Below, piece by piece: positions 25,801 to 38,960 of a stretch of DNA of 64,000 bases. This DNA is from Auanema rhodensis. Taxonomy: Eukaryota; Nematoda; Chromadorea; Rhabditida; Rhabditidae. Made by a program: the position numbers and the translations under genes. The notes below the pieces were generated by a model. The model worked only from the letters and a program-made list of their open reading frames with translations, was not told the origin of the DNA and ran no database searches. Within the stretch, counting starts at the first letter, position 1. Each line of letters starts with the position of its first letter. Location: NCBI GenBank assembly GCA_964057225.1, contig OZ059896.1:20084501-20148500 (forward strand), in the 5' to 3' direction.

Positions 25801-28781
25801 AAGTAGATGTTTTTAGATTCCATTTTTCAAGGCAAAGACGAAGGACAATGTAATTCAACGAAAAAATTAATTCTTCAGGGTGAAAATCGAGGATATAAGT
25901 GTGAACTTATATCAGTTGATATCTCGGTGCATTTTTAAGCTAGCGCAAATCTGATAACACAGATCGACGCAGCTTAAAAATCCGCATCGAATGCACTATA
26001 CTACATTGAGAAACGCTTAATACAAAAATTAGTTATGATCGTTTGAAAAATGATGCATTAGTGTATGTTGAGTTTCCATGTACACTCAACATTGCTTCCA
26101 AAAACATTTTGACAAAAATTTTTTCGAAAAATTTCAAAATAATTTAGCAAAAAGTAGATGTTTTTAGATTCCATTTTTCAAAGCAAAGACGATGGACAGT
26201 GTTATTCAACGAAAAAATTAATTCTTCAGGGTGAAAATCGAGGATATAAGTGTGAACTTATATCAGTTGATATCTCGGTGCATTTTTAAGCTAGCGCAAA
26301 TCTGATAACACAGATCGACGCAGCGTAAAAATCCGCATCGAATGCACTATACTACATTGAGAAACGCTTAATACAAAAATTAGTTATGATCGTTTGAAAA
26401 ATGATGCATTAGTGTATGTTGAGTTTCCATGTACACTCAACATTGCTTCCAAAAACATTTTGACAAAAATTTTTTCGAAAAATTTCAAAATAATTTAGCA
26501 AAAAGTAGATGTTTTTAGATTCCATTTTTCAAGGCAAAGACGATGGACAATGTTATTCAACGAAAAAATTAATTCTTCAGGGTGAAAATCGAGGATATAA
26601 GTGTGAACTTATATCAGTTGATATCTCGGTGCATTTTTAAGCTAGCGCAAATCTGATAACACAGATCGACGCAGCTTAAAAATCCGCATCGAATGCACTA
26701 TACTACATTGAGAAACGCTTAATACAAAAATTAGTTATGATCGTTTGAAAAATGATGCATTAGTGTATGTTGAGTTTCCATGTACACTCAACATTGCTTC
26801 CAAAAACATTTTGACAAAAATTTTTTCGAAAAATTTCAAAATAATTTAGCAAAAAGTACATGTTTTTAGATTCCATTTTTCAAGGCAAAGACGATGGACA
26901 ATGTTATTCAACGAAAAAATTAATTCTTCAGGGTGAAAATCGAGGATATAAGTGTGAACTTATATCAGTTGATATCTCGGTGCATTTTTAAGCTAGCGCA
27001 AATCTGATAACACAGATCGACGCAGCTTAAAAATCCGCATCGAATGCACTATACTACATTGAGAAACGCTTAACACAAAAATTAGTTATGATCGTTTGAA
27101 AAATGATGCATTAGTGTATGTTGAGTTTCCATGTACACTCAACATTGCTTCCAAAAACATTTTGACAAAAATTTTTTCGAAAAATTTCAAAATAATTTAG
27201 CAAAAAGTAGATGTTTTTAGATTCCATTTTTCAAGGCAAAGATGATGGACAGTGTTATTCAACAAAAAAATTAATTCTTCAGGGTGAAAATCGAGGATAT
27301 AAGTGTGAACTTATATCAGTTGATATCTCGGTGCATTTTTAAGCTAGCGCAAATCTGATAACACAGATCGACGCAGCTTAAAAATCCGCATCGAATGCAC
27401 TAAACTACATTGAGAAACGCTTAATACAAAAATTAGTTATGATCGTTTGAAAAATGATGCATTAGTGTATGTTGAGTTTCCATGTACACTCAACATTGCT
27501 TCCAAAAACATTTTGACAAAAATTTTTTCGAAAAATTTCAAAATAATTTAGCAAAAAGTAGATGTTTTTAGATTCCATTTTTCAAGGCAAAAAAGATGGA
27601 CAATGTTATTCAACGAAAAAATTAATTCTTCAGGGTGAAAATCGAGGATATAAGTGTGAACTTATATCAGTTGATATCTCGGTGCATTTTTAAGCTAGCG
27701 CAAATCTGATAACACAGATCGACGCAGCTTAAAAATCCGCATCGAATGCACTATACTACATTGAGAAACGCTTAATACAAAAATTAGTTATGATCGTTTG
27801 AAAAATGATGCATTAGTGTATGTTGAGTTTCCATGTACACTCAACATTGCTTCCAAAAACATTTTGACAAAAATTTTTTCGAAAAATTTCAAAATAATTT
27901 AGCAAAAAGTACATGTTTTTAGATTCCATTTTTCAAGGCAAAGACGATGGACAATGTTATTCAACGAAAAAATTAATTCTTCAGGGTGAAAATCGAGGAT
28001 ATAAGTGTGAACTTATATCAGTTGATATCTCGGTGCATTTTTAAGCTAGCGCAAATCTGATAACACAGATCGACGCAGCTTAAAAATCCGCATCGAATGC
28101 ACTATACTACATTGAGAAACGCTTAACACAAAAATTAGTTATGATCGTTTGAAAAATGATGCATTAGTGTATGTTGAGTTTCCATGTACACTCAACATTG
28201 CTTCCAAAAACATTTTGACAAAAATTTTTTCGAAAAATTTCAAAATAATTTAGCAAAAAGTAGATGTTTTTAGATTCCATTTTTCAAGGCAAAGATGATG
28301 GACAGTGTTATTCAACAAAAAAATTAATTCTTCAGGGTGAAAATCGAGGATATAAGTGTGAACTTATATCAGTTGATATCTCGGTGCATTTTTAAGCTAG
28401 CGCAAATCTGATAACACAGATCGACGCAGCTTAAAAATCCGCATCGAATGCACTAAACTACATTGAGAAACGCTTAATACAAAAATTAGTTATGATCGTT
28501 TGAAAAATGATGCATTAGTGTATGTTGAGTTTCCATGTACACTCAACATTGCTTCCAAAAACATTTTGACAAAAATTTTTTCGAAAAATTTCAAAATAAT
28601 TTAGCAAAAAGTAGATGTTTTTAGATTCCATTTTTCAAGGCAAAGACGATGGACAGTGTTATTCAACGAAAAAATTAATTCTTCAGGGTGAAAATCGAGG
28701 ATATAAGTGTGAACTTATATCAGTTGATATCTCGGTGCATTTTTAAGCTAGCGCAAATCTGATAACACAGATCGACGCAGC
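22815..28781. repeat. Domain D: copies 66-82, mixed haplotypes
   Basis: Copies return to the cattttt form apart from copy 67. Locally shared markers appear: gaagga (220 A) in copies 71 and 74, gtacatg in 72, 77 and 80, cttaacac in 78 and 81, and caacggaaaaattatttc in 68. Copy 75 carries caaagcaaag and ends before a cagcgta junction. Copy 79 has a private ggcaaaaaagatgg. Copies 77-79 and 80-82 form a tandem trimer pair. Confidence 0.75.
26676..28781. repeat. Trimer higher-order repeat, two copies
   Basis: Copies 77-79 (26676-27728) and 80-82 (27729-28781) share gtacatg, then cttaacac with gatgatgg and caacaaaa, then an A26 copy. The third members differ: copy 79 reads ggcaaaaaagatgg with caatg, and copy 82 is standard with cagtg. 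Confidence 0.82.
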
Positions 28782-31700
28782 TTAAAAATGCGCATCGAAT
28801 GCACTATACTACATTGAGAAACGCTTGATACAAAAATTAGTTATGATCGTTTGAAAAATGATGCATTAGTGTATGTTGAGTTTCCATGTACACTCAACAT
28901 TGCTTCCAAAAACATTTTGACAAAAATTTTTTCGAAAAATTTCAAAATAATTTAGCAAAAAGTAGATGTTTTTAGATTCCATTTTTCAAGGCAAAGACGA
29001 AGGACAATGTTATTCAACGAAAAAATTAATTCTTCAGGGTGAAAATCGAGGATATAAGTGTGAACTTATATCAGTTGATATCTCGGTGCATTTTTAAGCT
29101 AGCGCAAATCTGATAACACAGATCGACGCAGCTTAAAAATCCGCATCGAATGCACTATACTACATTGAGAAACGCTTGATACAAAATTTAGTTATGATCG
29201 TTTGAAAAATGATGCATTAGTGTATGTTGAGTTTCCATGTACACTCAACATTGCTTCCAAAAACATTTTGACAAAAATTTTTTCGAAAAATTTCAAAATA
29301 ATTTAGCAAAAAGTAGATGTGTTTAGATTCCTTTATTCAAGGCAAAGACGATGGACAATGTTATTCAACGAAAAAATTAATTCTTTAGGGTGAAAATCGA
29401 GGATATAAGTGTGAACTTATATCAGTTGATATCTTGGTGCATTTTTAAGCTAGCGCAAATCTGATAACACAGATCGACGCAGCTTAAAAATCCGCATCGA
29501 ATGCACTATACTACATTGAAAAACGCTTAATACAAAAATTAGTTATGATCGTTTGAAAAATGATGCATTAGTGTATGTTGAGTTTCCATGTACACTCAAC
29601 ATTGCTTCCAAAAACATTTTGACAAAAATTTTTTCGAAAAATTTCAAAATAATTTAGCAAAAAGTAGATGTTTTTAGATTCCTTTATTCAAGGCAAAGAC
29701 GATGGACAATGTTATTCAACGAAAAAATTAATTCTTTAGGGTGAAAATCGAGGATATAAGTGTGAACTTATATCAGTTGATATCTTGGTGCATTTTTAAG
29801 CTAGCGCAAATCTGATAACACAGATCGACGCAGCTTAAAAATCCACATCGAATGCACTATACTACATTGAAAAACGCTTAATACAAAAATTAGTTATGAT
29901 CGTTTGAAAAATGATGCATTAGTGTATGTTGAGTTTCCATGTACACTCAACATTGCTTCCAAAAACATTTTGACAAAAATTTTTTCGAAAAATTTCAAAA
30001 TAATTTAGCAAAAAGTAGATGTTTTTAGATTCCTTTATTCAAGGCAAAGACGATGGACAATGTTATTCAACGAAAAAATTATTCCTTCAGGGTGAAAATC
30101 GAGGATATAAGTGTGAACTTATATCAGTTGATATCTCGGTGCATTTTTAAGCTAGCGCAAATCTGATAACACAGATCGACGCAGCTTAAAAATCCGAATC
30201 GAATGCACTATACTACATTGAGAAACGCTTGATACAAAAATTAGTTATGATCGTTTGAAAAATGATGCATTAGTGTATGTTGAGTTTCCATGTACACTCA
30301 ACATTGCTTCCAAAAACATTTTGACAAAAATTTTTTCGAAAAATTTCAAAATAATTTAGCAAAAAGTAGATGTTTTTAGATTCCATTTTTCAAGGCAAAG
30401 ACGATGGACAATGTTATTCAACGAAAAAATTAATTCTTCAGGGTGAAAATCGAGGATATAAGTGTGAACTTATATCAGTTGATATCTCGGTGCATTTTTA
30501 AGCTAGCGCAAATCTGATAACACAGATCGACGCAGCGTAAAAATCCGCATCGAATGCACTATACTACATTGAGAAACGCTTAATACAAAAATTAGTTATG
30601 ATCGTTTGAAAAATGATGCATTAGTGTATGTTGAGTTTCCATGTACACTCAACATTGCTTCCAAAAACATTTTGACAAAAATTTTTTCGAAAAATTTCGA
30701 AATAATTTAGCAAAAAGTAGATGTTTTTAGATTCCTTTATTCAAGGCAAAGACGATGGACAATGTTATTCAACGAAAAAATTAATTCTTCAGGGTGAAAA
30801 TCGAGGATATATGTGTGAACTTATATCAGTTGATATCTCGGTGCATTTTTAAGCTAGCGCAAATCTGATAACACAGATCGACGCAGCTTAAAAATCCGCA
30901 TCGAATGCACTATACTACATTGAAAAACGCTTAATACAAAAATTAGTTATGATCGTTTGAAAAATGATGCATTAGTGTATGTTGAGTTTCCATGTACACT
31001 CAACATTGCTTCCAAAAACATTTTGACAAAAATTTTTTCGAAAAATTTCAAAATAATTTAGCAAAAAGTAGATGTTTTTAGATTCCTTTATTCAAGGCAA
31101 AGACGATGGACAATGTTATTCAACGAAAAAATTAATTCTTCAGGGTGAAAATCGAGGATATAAGTGTGAACTTATATCAGTTGATATCTCGGTGCATTTT
31201 TAAGCTAGCGCAAATCTGATAACACAGATCGACGCAGCTTAAAAATCCGAATCGAATGCACTATACTACATTGAGAAACGCTTGATACAAAAATTAGTTA
31301 TGATCGTTTGAAAAATGATGCATTAGTGTATGTTGAGTTTCCATGTACACTCAACATTGCTTCCAAAAACATTTTGACAAAAATTTTTTCGAAAAATTTC
31401 AAAATAATTTAGCAAAAAGTAGATGTTTTTAGAATCCTTTATTCAAGGCAAAGACGATGGACAATGTTATTCAACGAAAAAATTAATTCTTCAGGGTGAA
31501 AATCGAGGATATAAGTGTGAACTTATATCAGTTGATATCTCGGTGCATTTTTAAGCTAGCGCAAATCTGATAACACAGATCGACGCAGCTTAAAAATCCG
31601 AATCGAATGCACTATACTACATTGAGAAACGCTTGATACAAAAATTAGTTATGATCGTTTGAAAAATGATGCATTAGTGTATGTTGAGTTTCCATGTACA

Positions 31701-34700
31701 CTCAACATTGCTTCCAAAAACATTTTGACAAAAATTTTTTCGAAAAATTTCGAAATAATTTAGCAAAAAGTAGATGTTTTTAGATTCCTTTATTCAAGGC
31801 AAAGACGATGGACAATGTTATTCAACGAAAAAATTAATTCTTTAGGGTGAAAATCGAGGATATAAGTGTGAACTTATATCAGTTGATATCTCGGTGCATT
31901 TTTAAGCTAGCGCAAATCTGATAACACAGATCGACGCAGCTTAAAAATGCGCATCGAATGCACTATACTACATTGAAAAACGCTTGATACAAAAATTAGT
32001 TATGATCGTTTGAAAAATGATGCATTAGTGTATGTTGAGTTTCCATGTACACTCAACATTGCTTCCAAAAACATTTTGACAAAAATTTTTTCGAAAAATT
32101 TCAAAATAATTTAGCAAAAAGTAGATGTTTTTAGATTCCATTTTTCAAGGCAAAGACGATGGACAGTGTTATTCAACGAAAAAAATAATTCTTCAGGGTG
32201 AAAATCGAGGATATAAGTGTGAACTTATATCAGTTGATATCTCGGTGCATTTTTAAGCTAGCGCAAATCTGATAACACAGATCGACGCAGCTTAAAAATG
32301 CGCATCGAATGCACTATACTACATTGAGAAACGCTTGATACAAAAATTAGTTATGATCGTTTGAAAAATGATGCATTAGTGTATGTTGAGTTTCCATGTA
32401 CACTCAACATTGCTTCCAAAAACATTTTGACAAAAATTTTTTCGAAAAATTTCAAAATAATTTAGCAAAAAGTAGATGTTTTTAGATTCCATTTTTCAAG
32501 GCAAAGACGAAGGACAATGTTATTCAACGAAAAAATTAATTCTTCAGGGTGAAAATCGAGGATATAAGTGTGAACTTATATCAGTTGATATCTCGGTGCA
32601 TTTTTAAGCTAGCGCAAATCTGATAACACAGATCGACGCAGCTTAAAAATCCGCATCGAATGCACTATACTACATTGAGAAACGCTTGATACAAAATTTA
32701 GTTATGATCGTTTGAAAAATGATGCATTAGTGTATGTTGAGTTTCCATGTACACTCAACATTGCTTCCAAAAACATTTTGACAAAAATTTTTTCGAAAAA
32801 TTTCAAAATAATTTAGCAAAAAGTAGATGTGTTTAGATTCCTTTATTCAAGGCAAAGACGATGGACAATGTTATTCAACGAAAAAATTAATTCTTTAGGG
32901 TGAAAATCGAGGATATAAGTGTGAACTTATATCAGTTGATATCTTGGTGCATTTTTAAGCTAGCGCAAATCTGATAACACAGATCGACGCAGCTTAAAAA
33001 TCCGCATCGAATGCACTATACTACATTGAAAAACGCTTAATACAAAAATTAGTTATGATCGTTTGAAAAATGATGCATTAGTGTATGTTGAGTTTCCATG
33101 TACACTCAACATTGCTTCCAAAAACATTTTGACAAAAATTTTTTCGAAAAATTTCAAAATAATTTAGCAAAAAGTAGATGTTTTTAGATTCCTTTATTCA
33201 AGGCAAAGACGATGGACAATGTTATTCAACGAAAAAATTAATTCTTTAGGGTGAAAATCGAGGATATAAGTGTGAACTTATATCAGTTGATATCTTGGTG
33301 CATTTTTAAGCTAGCGCAAATCTGATAACACAGATCGACGCAGCTTAAAAATCCACATCGAATGCACTATACTACATTGAAAAACGCTTAATACAAAAAT
33401 TAGTTATGATCGTTTGAAAAATGATGCATTAGTGTATGTTGAGTTTCCATGTACACTCAACATTGCTTCCAAAAACATTTTGACAAAAATTTTTTCGAAA
33501 AATTTCAAAATAATTTAGCAAAAAGTAGATGTTTTTAGATTCCTTTATTCAAGGCAAAGACGATGGACAATGTTATTCAACGAAAAAATTATTCCTTCAG
33601 GGTGAAAATCGAGGATATAAGTGTGAACTTATATCAGTTGATATCTCGGTGCATTTTTAAGCTAGCGCAAATCTGATAACACAGATCGACGCAGCTTAAA
33701 AATCCGAATCGAATGCACTATACTACATTGAGAAACGCTTGATACAAAAATTAGTTATGATCGTTTGAAAAATGATGCATTAGTGTATGTTGAGTTTCCA
33801 TGTACACTCAACATTGCTTCCAAAAACATTTTGACAAAAATTTTTTCGAAAAATTTCAAAATAATTTAGCAAAAAGTAGATGTTTTTAGATTCCATTTTT
33901 CAAGGCAAAGACGATGGACAATGTTATTCAACGAAAAAATTAATTCTTCAGGGTGAAAATCGAGGATATAAGTGTGAACTTATATCAGTTGATATCTCGG
34001 TGCATTTTTAAGCTAGCGCAAATCTGATAACACAGATCGACGCAGCGTAAAAATCCGCATCGAATGCACTATACTACATTGAGAAACGCTTAATACAAAA
34101 ATTAGTTATGATCGTTTGAAAAATGATGCATTAGTGTATGTTGAGTTTCCATGTACACTCAACATTGCTTCCAAAAACATTTTGACAAAAATTTTTTCGA
34201 AAAATTTCGAAATAATTTAGCAAAAAGTAGATGTTTTTAGATTCCTTTATTCAAGGCAAAGACGATGGACAATGTTATTCAACGAAAAAATTAATTCTTC
34301 AGGGTGAAAATCGAGGATATATGTGTGAACTTATATCAGTTGATATCTCGGTGCATTTTTAAGCTAGCGCAAATCTGATAACACAGATCGACGCAGCTTA
34401 AAAATCCGCATCGAATGCACTATACTACATTGAAAAACGCTTAATACAAAAATTAGTTATGATCGTTTGAAAAATGATGCATTAGTGTATGTTGAGTTTC
34501 CATGTACACTCAACATTGCTTCCAAAAACATTTTGACAAAAATTTTTTCGAAAAATTTCAAAATAATTTAGCAAAAAGTAGATGTTTTTAGATTCCTTTA
34601 TTCAAGGCAAAGACGATGGACAATGTTATTCAACGAAAAAATTAATTCTTCAGGGTGAAAATCGAGGATATAAGTGTGAACTTATATCAGTTGATATCTC

Positions 34701-35099
34701 GGTGCATTTTTAAGCTAGCGCAAATCTGATAACACAGATCGACGCAGCTTAAAAATCCGAATCGAATGCACTATACTACATTGAGAAACGCTTGATACAA
34801 AAATTAGTTATGATCGTTTGAAAAATGATGCATTAGTGTATGTTGAGTTTCCATGTACACTCAACATTGCTTCCAAAAACATTTTGACAAAAATTTTTTC
34901 GAAAAATTTCAAAATAATTTAGCAAAAAGTAGATGTTTTTAGATTCCTTTATTCAAGGCAAAGACGATGGACAATGTTATTCAACGAAAAAATTAATTCT
35001 TCAGGGTGAAAATCGAGGATATAAGTGTGAACTTATATCAGTTGATATCTCGGTGCATTTTTAAGCTAGCGCAAATCTGATAACACAGATCGACGCAGC
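28782..35099. repeat. Duplicated block of eight or more monomers at 3510-bp offset
   Basis: Copies 83-90 (28782-31589) recur as copies 93-100 (32292-35099). The rare marks recur in order: gaagga; acaaaattta with gatgtgttt; gaaaaacg with ctttag; ccacatcg with ttattcc; ccgaatcg; a cagcgta junction with atatgtg; gaaaaacg; ccgaatcg. The only difference noted is agaatcc in copy 90 against agattcc in copy 100. Similarity fades inside copies 91/101. This is among the youngest large duplications in the window. Confidence 0.88.
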
Positions 35100-36854
35100 T
35101 TAACAATCCGAATCGAATGCACTATACTACATTGAGAAACGCTTGATACAAAAATTAGTTATGATCGTTTGAAAAATGATGCATTAGTGTATGTTGAGTT
35201 TCCATGTACACTCAACATTGCTTCCAAAAACATTTTGACAAAAATTTTTTCGAAAAATTTCGAAATAATTTAGCAAAAAGTAGATGTTTTTAGATTCCTT
35301 TATTCAAGGCAAAGACGATGGACAATGTTATTCAACGAAAAAATTAATTCTTCAGGGTGAAAATCGAGGATATATGTGTGAACTTATATCAGTTGATATC
35401 TCGGTGCATTTTTAAGCTAGCGCAAATCTGATAACACAGATCGACGCAGCTTAAAAATCCGCATCGAATGCACTATACTACATTGAAAAACGCTTAATAC
35501 AAAAATTAGTTATGATCGTTTGAAAAATGATGCATTAGTGTATGTTGAGTTTCCATGTACACTCAACATTGCTTCCAAAAACATTTTGACAAAAATTTTT
35601 TCGAAAAATTTCAAAATAATTTAGCAAAAAGTAGATGTTTTTAGATTCCTTTATTCAAGGCAAAGACGATGGACAATGTTATTCAACGAAAAAATTAATT
35701 CTTCAGGGTGAAAATCGAGGATATAAGTGTGAACTTATATCAGTTGATATCTCGGTGCATTTTTAAGCTAGCGCAAATCTGATAACACAGATCGACGCAG
35801 CTTAAAAATCCGAATCGAATGCACTATACTACATTGAGAAACGCTTGATACAAAAATTAGTTATGATCGTTTGAAAAATGATGCATTAGTGTATGTTGAG
35901 TTTCCATGTACACTCAACATTGCTTCCAAAAACATTTTGACAAAAATTTTTTCGAAAAATTTCAAAATAATTTAGCAAAAAGTAGATGTTTTTAGATTCC
36001 TTTATTCAAGGCAAAGACGATGGACAATGTTATTCAACGAAAAAATTAATTCTTCAGGGTGAAAATCGAGGATATAAGTGTGAACTTATATCAGTTGATA
36101 TCTCGGTGCATTTTTAAGCTAGCGCAAATCTGATAACACAGATCGACGCAGCTTAAAAATCCGAATCGAATGCACTATACTACATTGAGAAACGCTTGAT
36201 ACAAAAATTAGTTATGATCGTTTGAAAAATGATGCATTAGTGTATGTTGAGTTTCCATGTACACTCAACATTGCTTCCAAAAACATTTTGACAAAAATTT
36301 TTTCGAAAAATTTCAAAATAATTTAGCAAAAAGTAGATGTTTTTAGATTCCTTTTTTCAAGGCAAAGACGATGGACAATGTTATTCAACGAAAAAATTAT
36401 TCCTTCAGGGTGAAAATCGAGGATATAAGTGTGAACTTATATCAGTTGATATTTCGGTGCATTTTTAAGCTAGCGCAAATCTGATAACACAGATCGACGC
36501 AGCTTAAAAATCCGCATCGAATGCACTATACTACATTGAGAAACGCTTAATACAAAAATTAGTTATGATCGTTTGAAAAATGATGCATTAGTGTATGTTG
36601 AGTTTCCATGTACACTCAACATTGCTTCCAAAAACATTTTGACAAAAATTTTTTCGAAAAATTTCAAAATAATTTAGCAAAAAGTAGATGTTTTTAGATT
36701 CCTTTATTCAAGGCAAAGACGATGGACAATGTTATTCAACGAAAAAATTAATTCTTCAGGGTGAAAATCGAGGATATAAGTGTGAACTTATATCAGTTGA
36801 TATCTCGGTGCATTTTTAAGCTAGCGCAAATCTGATAACACAGATCGACGCAGC

Positions 36855-38960
36855 TTAAAAATCCGAATCGAATGCACTATACTACATTGAGAAACGCTTG
36901 ATACAAAAATTAGTTATGATCGTTTGAAAAATGATGCATTAGTGTATGTTGAGTTTCCATGTACACTCAACATTGCTTCCAAAAACATTTTGACAAAAAT
37001 TTTTTCGAAAAATTTCAAAATAATTTAGCAAAAAGTAGATGTTTTTAGATTCCTTTATTCAAGGCAAAGACGATGGACAATGTTATTCAACGAAAAAATT
37101 AATTCTTCAGGGTGAAAATCGAGGATATAAGTGTGAACTTATATCAGTTGATATCTCGGTGCATTTTTAAGCTAGCGCAAATCTGATAACACAGATCGAC
37201 GCAGCTTAAAAATCCGAATCGAATGCACTATACTACATTGAGAAACGCTTGATACAAAAATTAGTTATGATCGTTTGAAAAATGATGCATTAGTGTATGT
37301 TGAGTTTCCATGTACACTCAACATTGCTTCCAAAAACATTTTGACAAAAATTTTTTCGAAAAATTTCAAAATAATTTAGCAAAAAGTAGATGTTTTTAGA
37401 TTCCTTTATTCAAGGCAAAGACGATGGACAATGTTATTCAACGAAAAAATTAATTCTTCAGGGTGAAAATCGAGGATATAAGTGTGAACTTATATCAGTT
37501 GATATCTCGGTGCATTTTTAAGCTAGCGCAAATCTGATAACACAGATCGACGCAGCTTAAAAATCCGAATCGAATGCACTATACTACATTGAGAAACGCT
37601 TGATACAAAAATTAGTTATGATCGTTCGAAAAATGATGCATTAGTGTATGTTGAGTTTCCATGTACACTCAACATTGCTTCCAAAAACATTTTGACAAAA
37701 ATTTTTTCGAAAAATTTCAAAATAATTTAGCAAAAAGTAGATGTTTTTAGATTCCTTTATTCAAGGCAAAGACGATGGACAATGTTATTCAACGAAAAAA
37801 TTAATTCTTCAGGGTGAAAATCGAGGATATAAGTGTGAACTTATATCAGTTGATATCTCGGTGCATTTTTAAGCTAGCGCAAATCTGATAACACAGATCG
37901 ACGCAGCTTAAAAATCCGAATCGAATGCACTATACTACATTGAGAAACGCTTGATACAAAAATTAGTTATGATCGTTTGAAAAATGATGCATTAGTGTAT
38001 GTTGAGTTTCCATGTACACTCAACATTGCTTCCAAAAACATTTTGACAAAAATTTTTTCGAAAAATTTCAAAATAATTTAGCAAAAAGTAGATGTTTTTA
38101 GATTCCTTTATTCAAGGCAAAGACGATGGACAATGTTATTCAACGAAAAAATTAATTCTTCAGGGTGAAAATCGAGGATATAAGTGTGAACTTATATCAG
38201 TTGATATCTCGGTGCATTTTTAAGCTAGCGCAAATCTGATAACACAGATCGACGCAGCTTAAAAATCCGAATCGAATGCACTATACTACATTGAGAAACG
38301 CTTGATACAAAAATTAGTTATGATCGTTTGAAAAATGATGCATTAGTGTATGTTGAGTTTCCATGTACACTCAACATTGCTTCCAAAAACATTTTGACAA
38401 AAATTTTTTCGAAAAATTTCAAAATAATTTAGCAAAAAGTAGATGTTTTTAGATTCCTTTATTCAAGGCAAAGACGATGGACAATGTTATTCAACGAAAA
38501 AATTAATTCTTCAGGGTGAAAATCGAGGATATAAGTGTGAACTTATATCAGTTGATATCTCGGTGCATTTTTAAGCTAGCGCAAATCTGATAACACAGAT
38601 CGACGCAGCTTAAAAATCCGAATCGAATGCACTATACTACATTGAGAAACGCTTGATACAAAAATTAGTTATGATCGTTCGAAAAATGATGCATTAGTGT
38701 ATGTTGAGTTTCCATGTACACTCAACATTGCTTCCAAAAACATTTTGACAAAAATTTTTTCGAAAAATTTCAAAATAATTTAGCAAAAAGTAGATGTTTT
38801 TAGATTCCTTTTTTCAAGGCAAAGACGATGGACAATGTTATTCAACGAAAAAATTATTCCTTCAGGGTGAAAATCGAGGATATAAGTGTGAACTTATATC
38901 AGTTGATATCTCGGTGCATTTTTAAGCTAGCGCAAATCTGATAACACAGATCGACGCAGC
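36855..38960. repeat. Near-uniform run of ccgaatcg monomers
   Basis: Copies 106-111 are nearly identical, all with ccgaatcg, G46 and cttcag; 106-110 also share cctttatt. Copies 108 and 111 share cgttcgaaa (position 71 C), hinting at a 1053-bp trimer. Copy 111 then switches to cctttttt and ttattcc. Confidence 0.78.
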
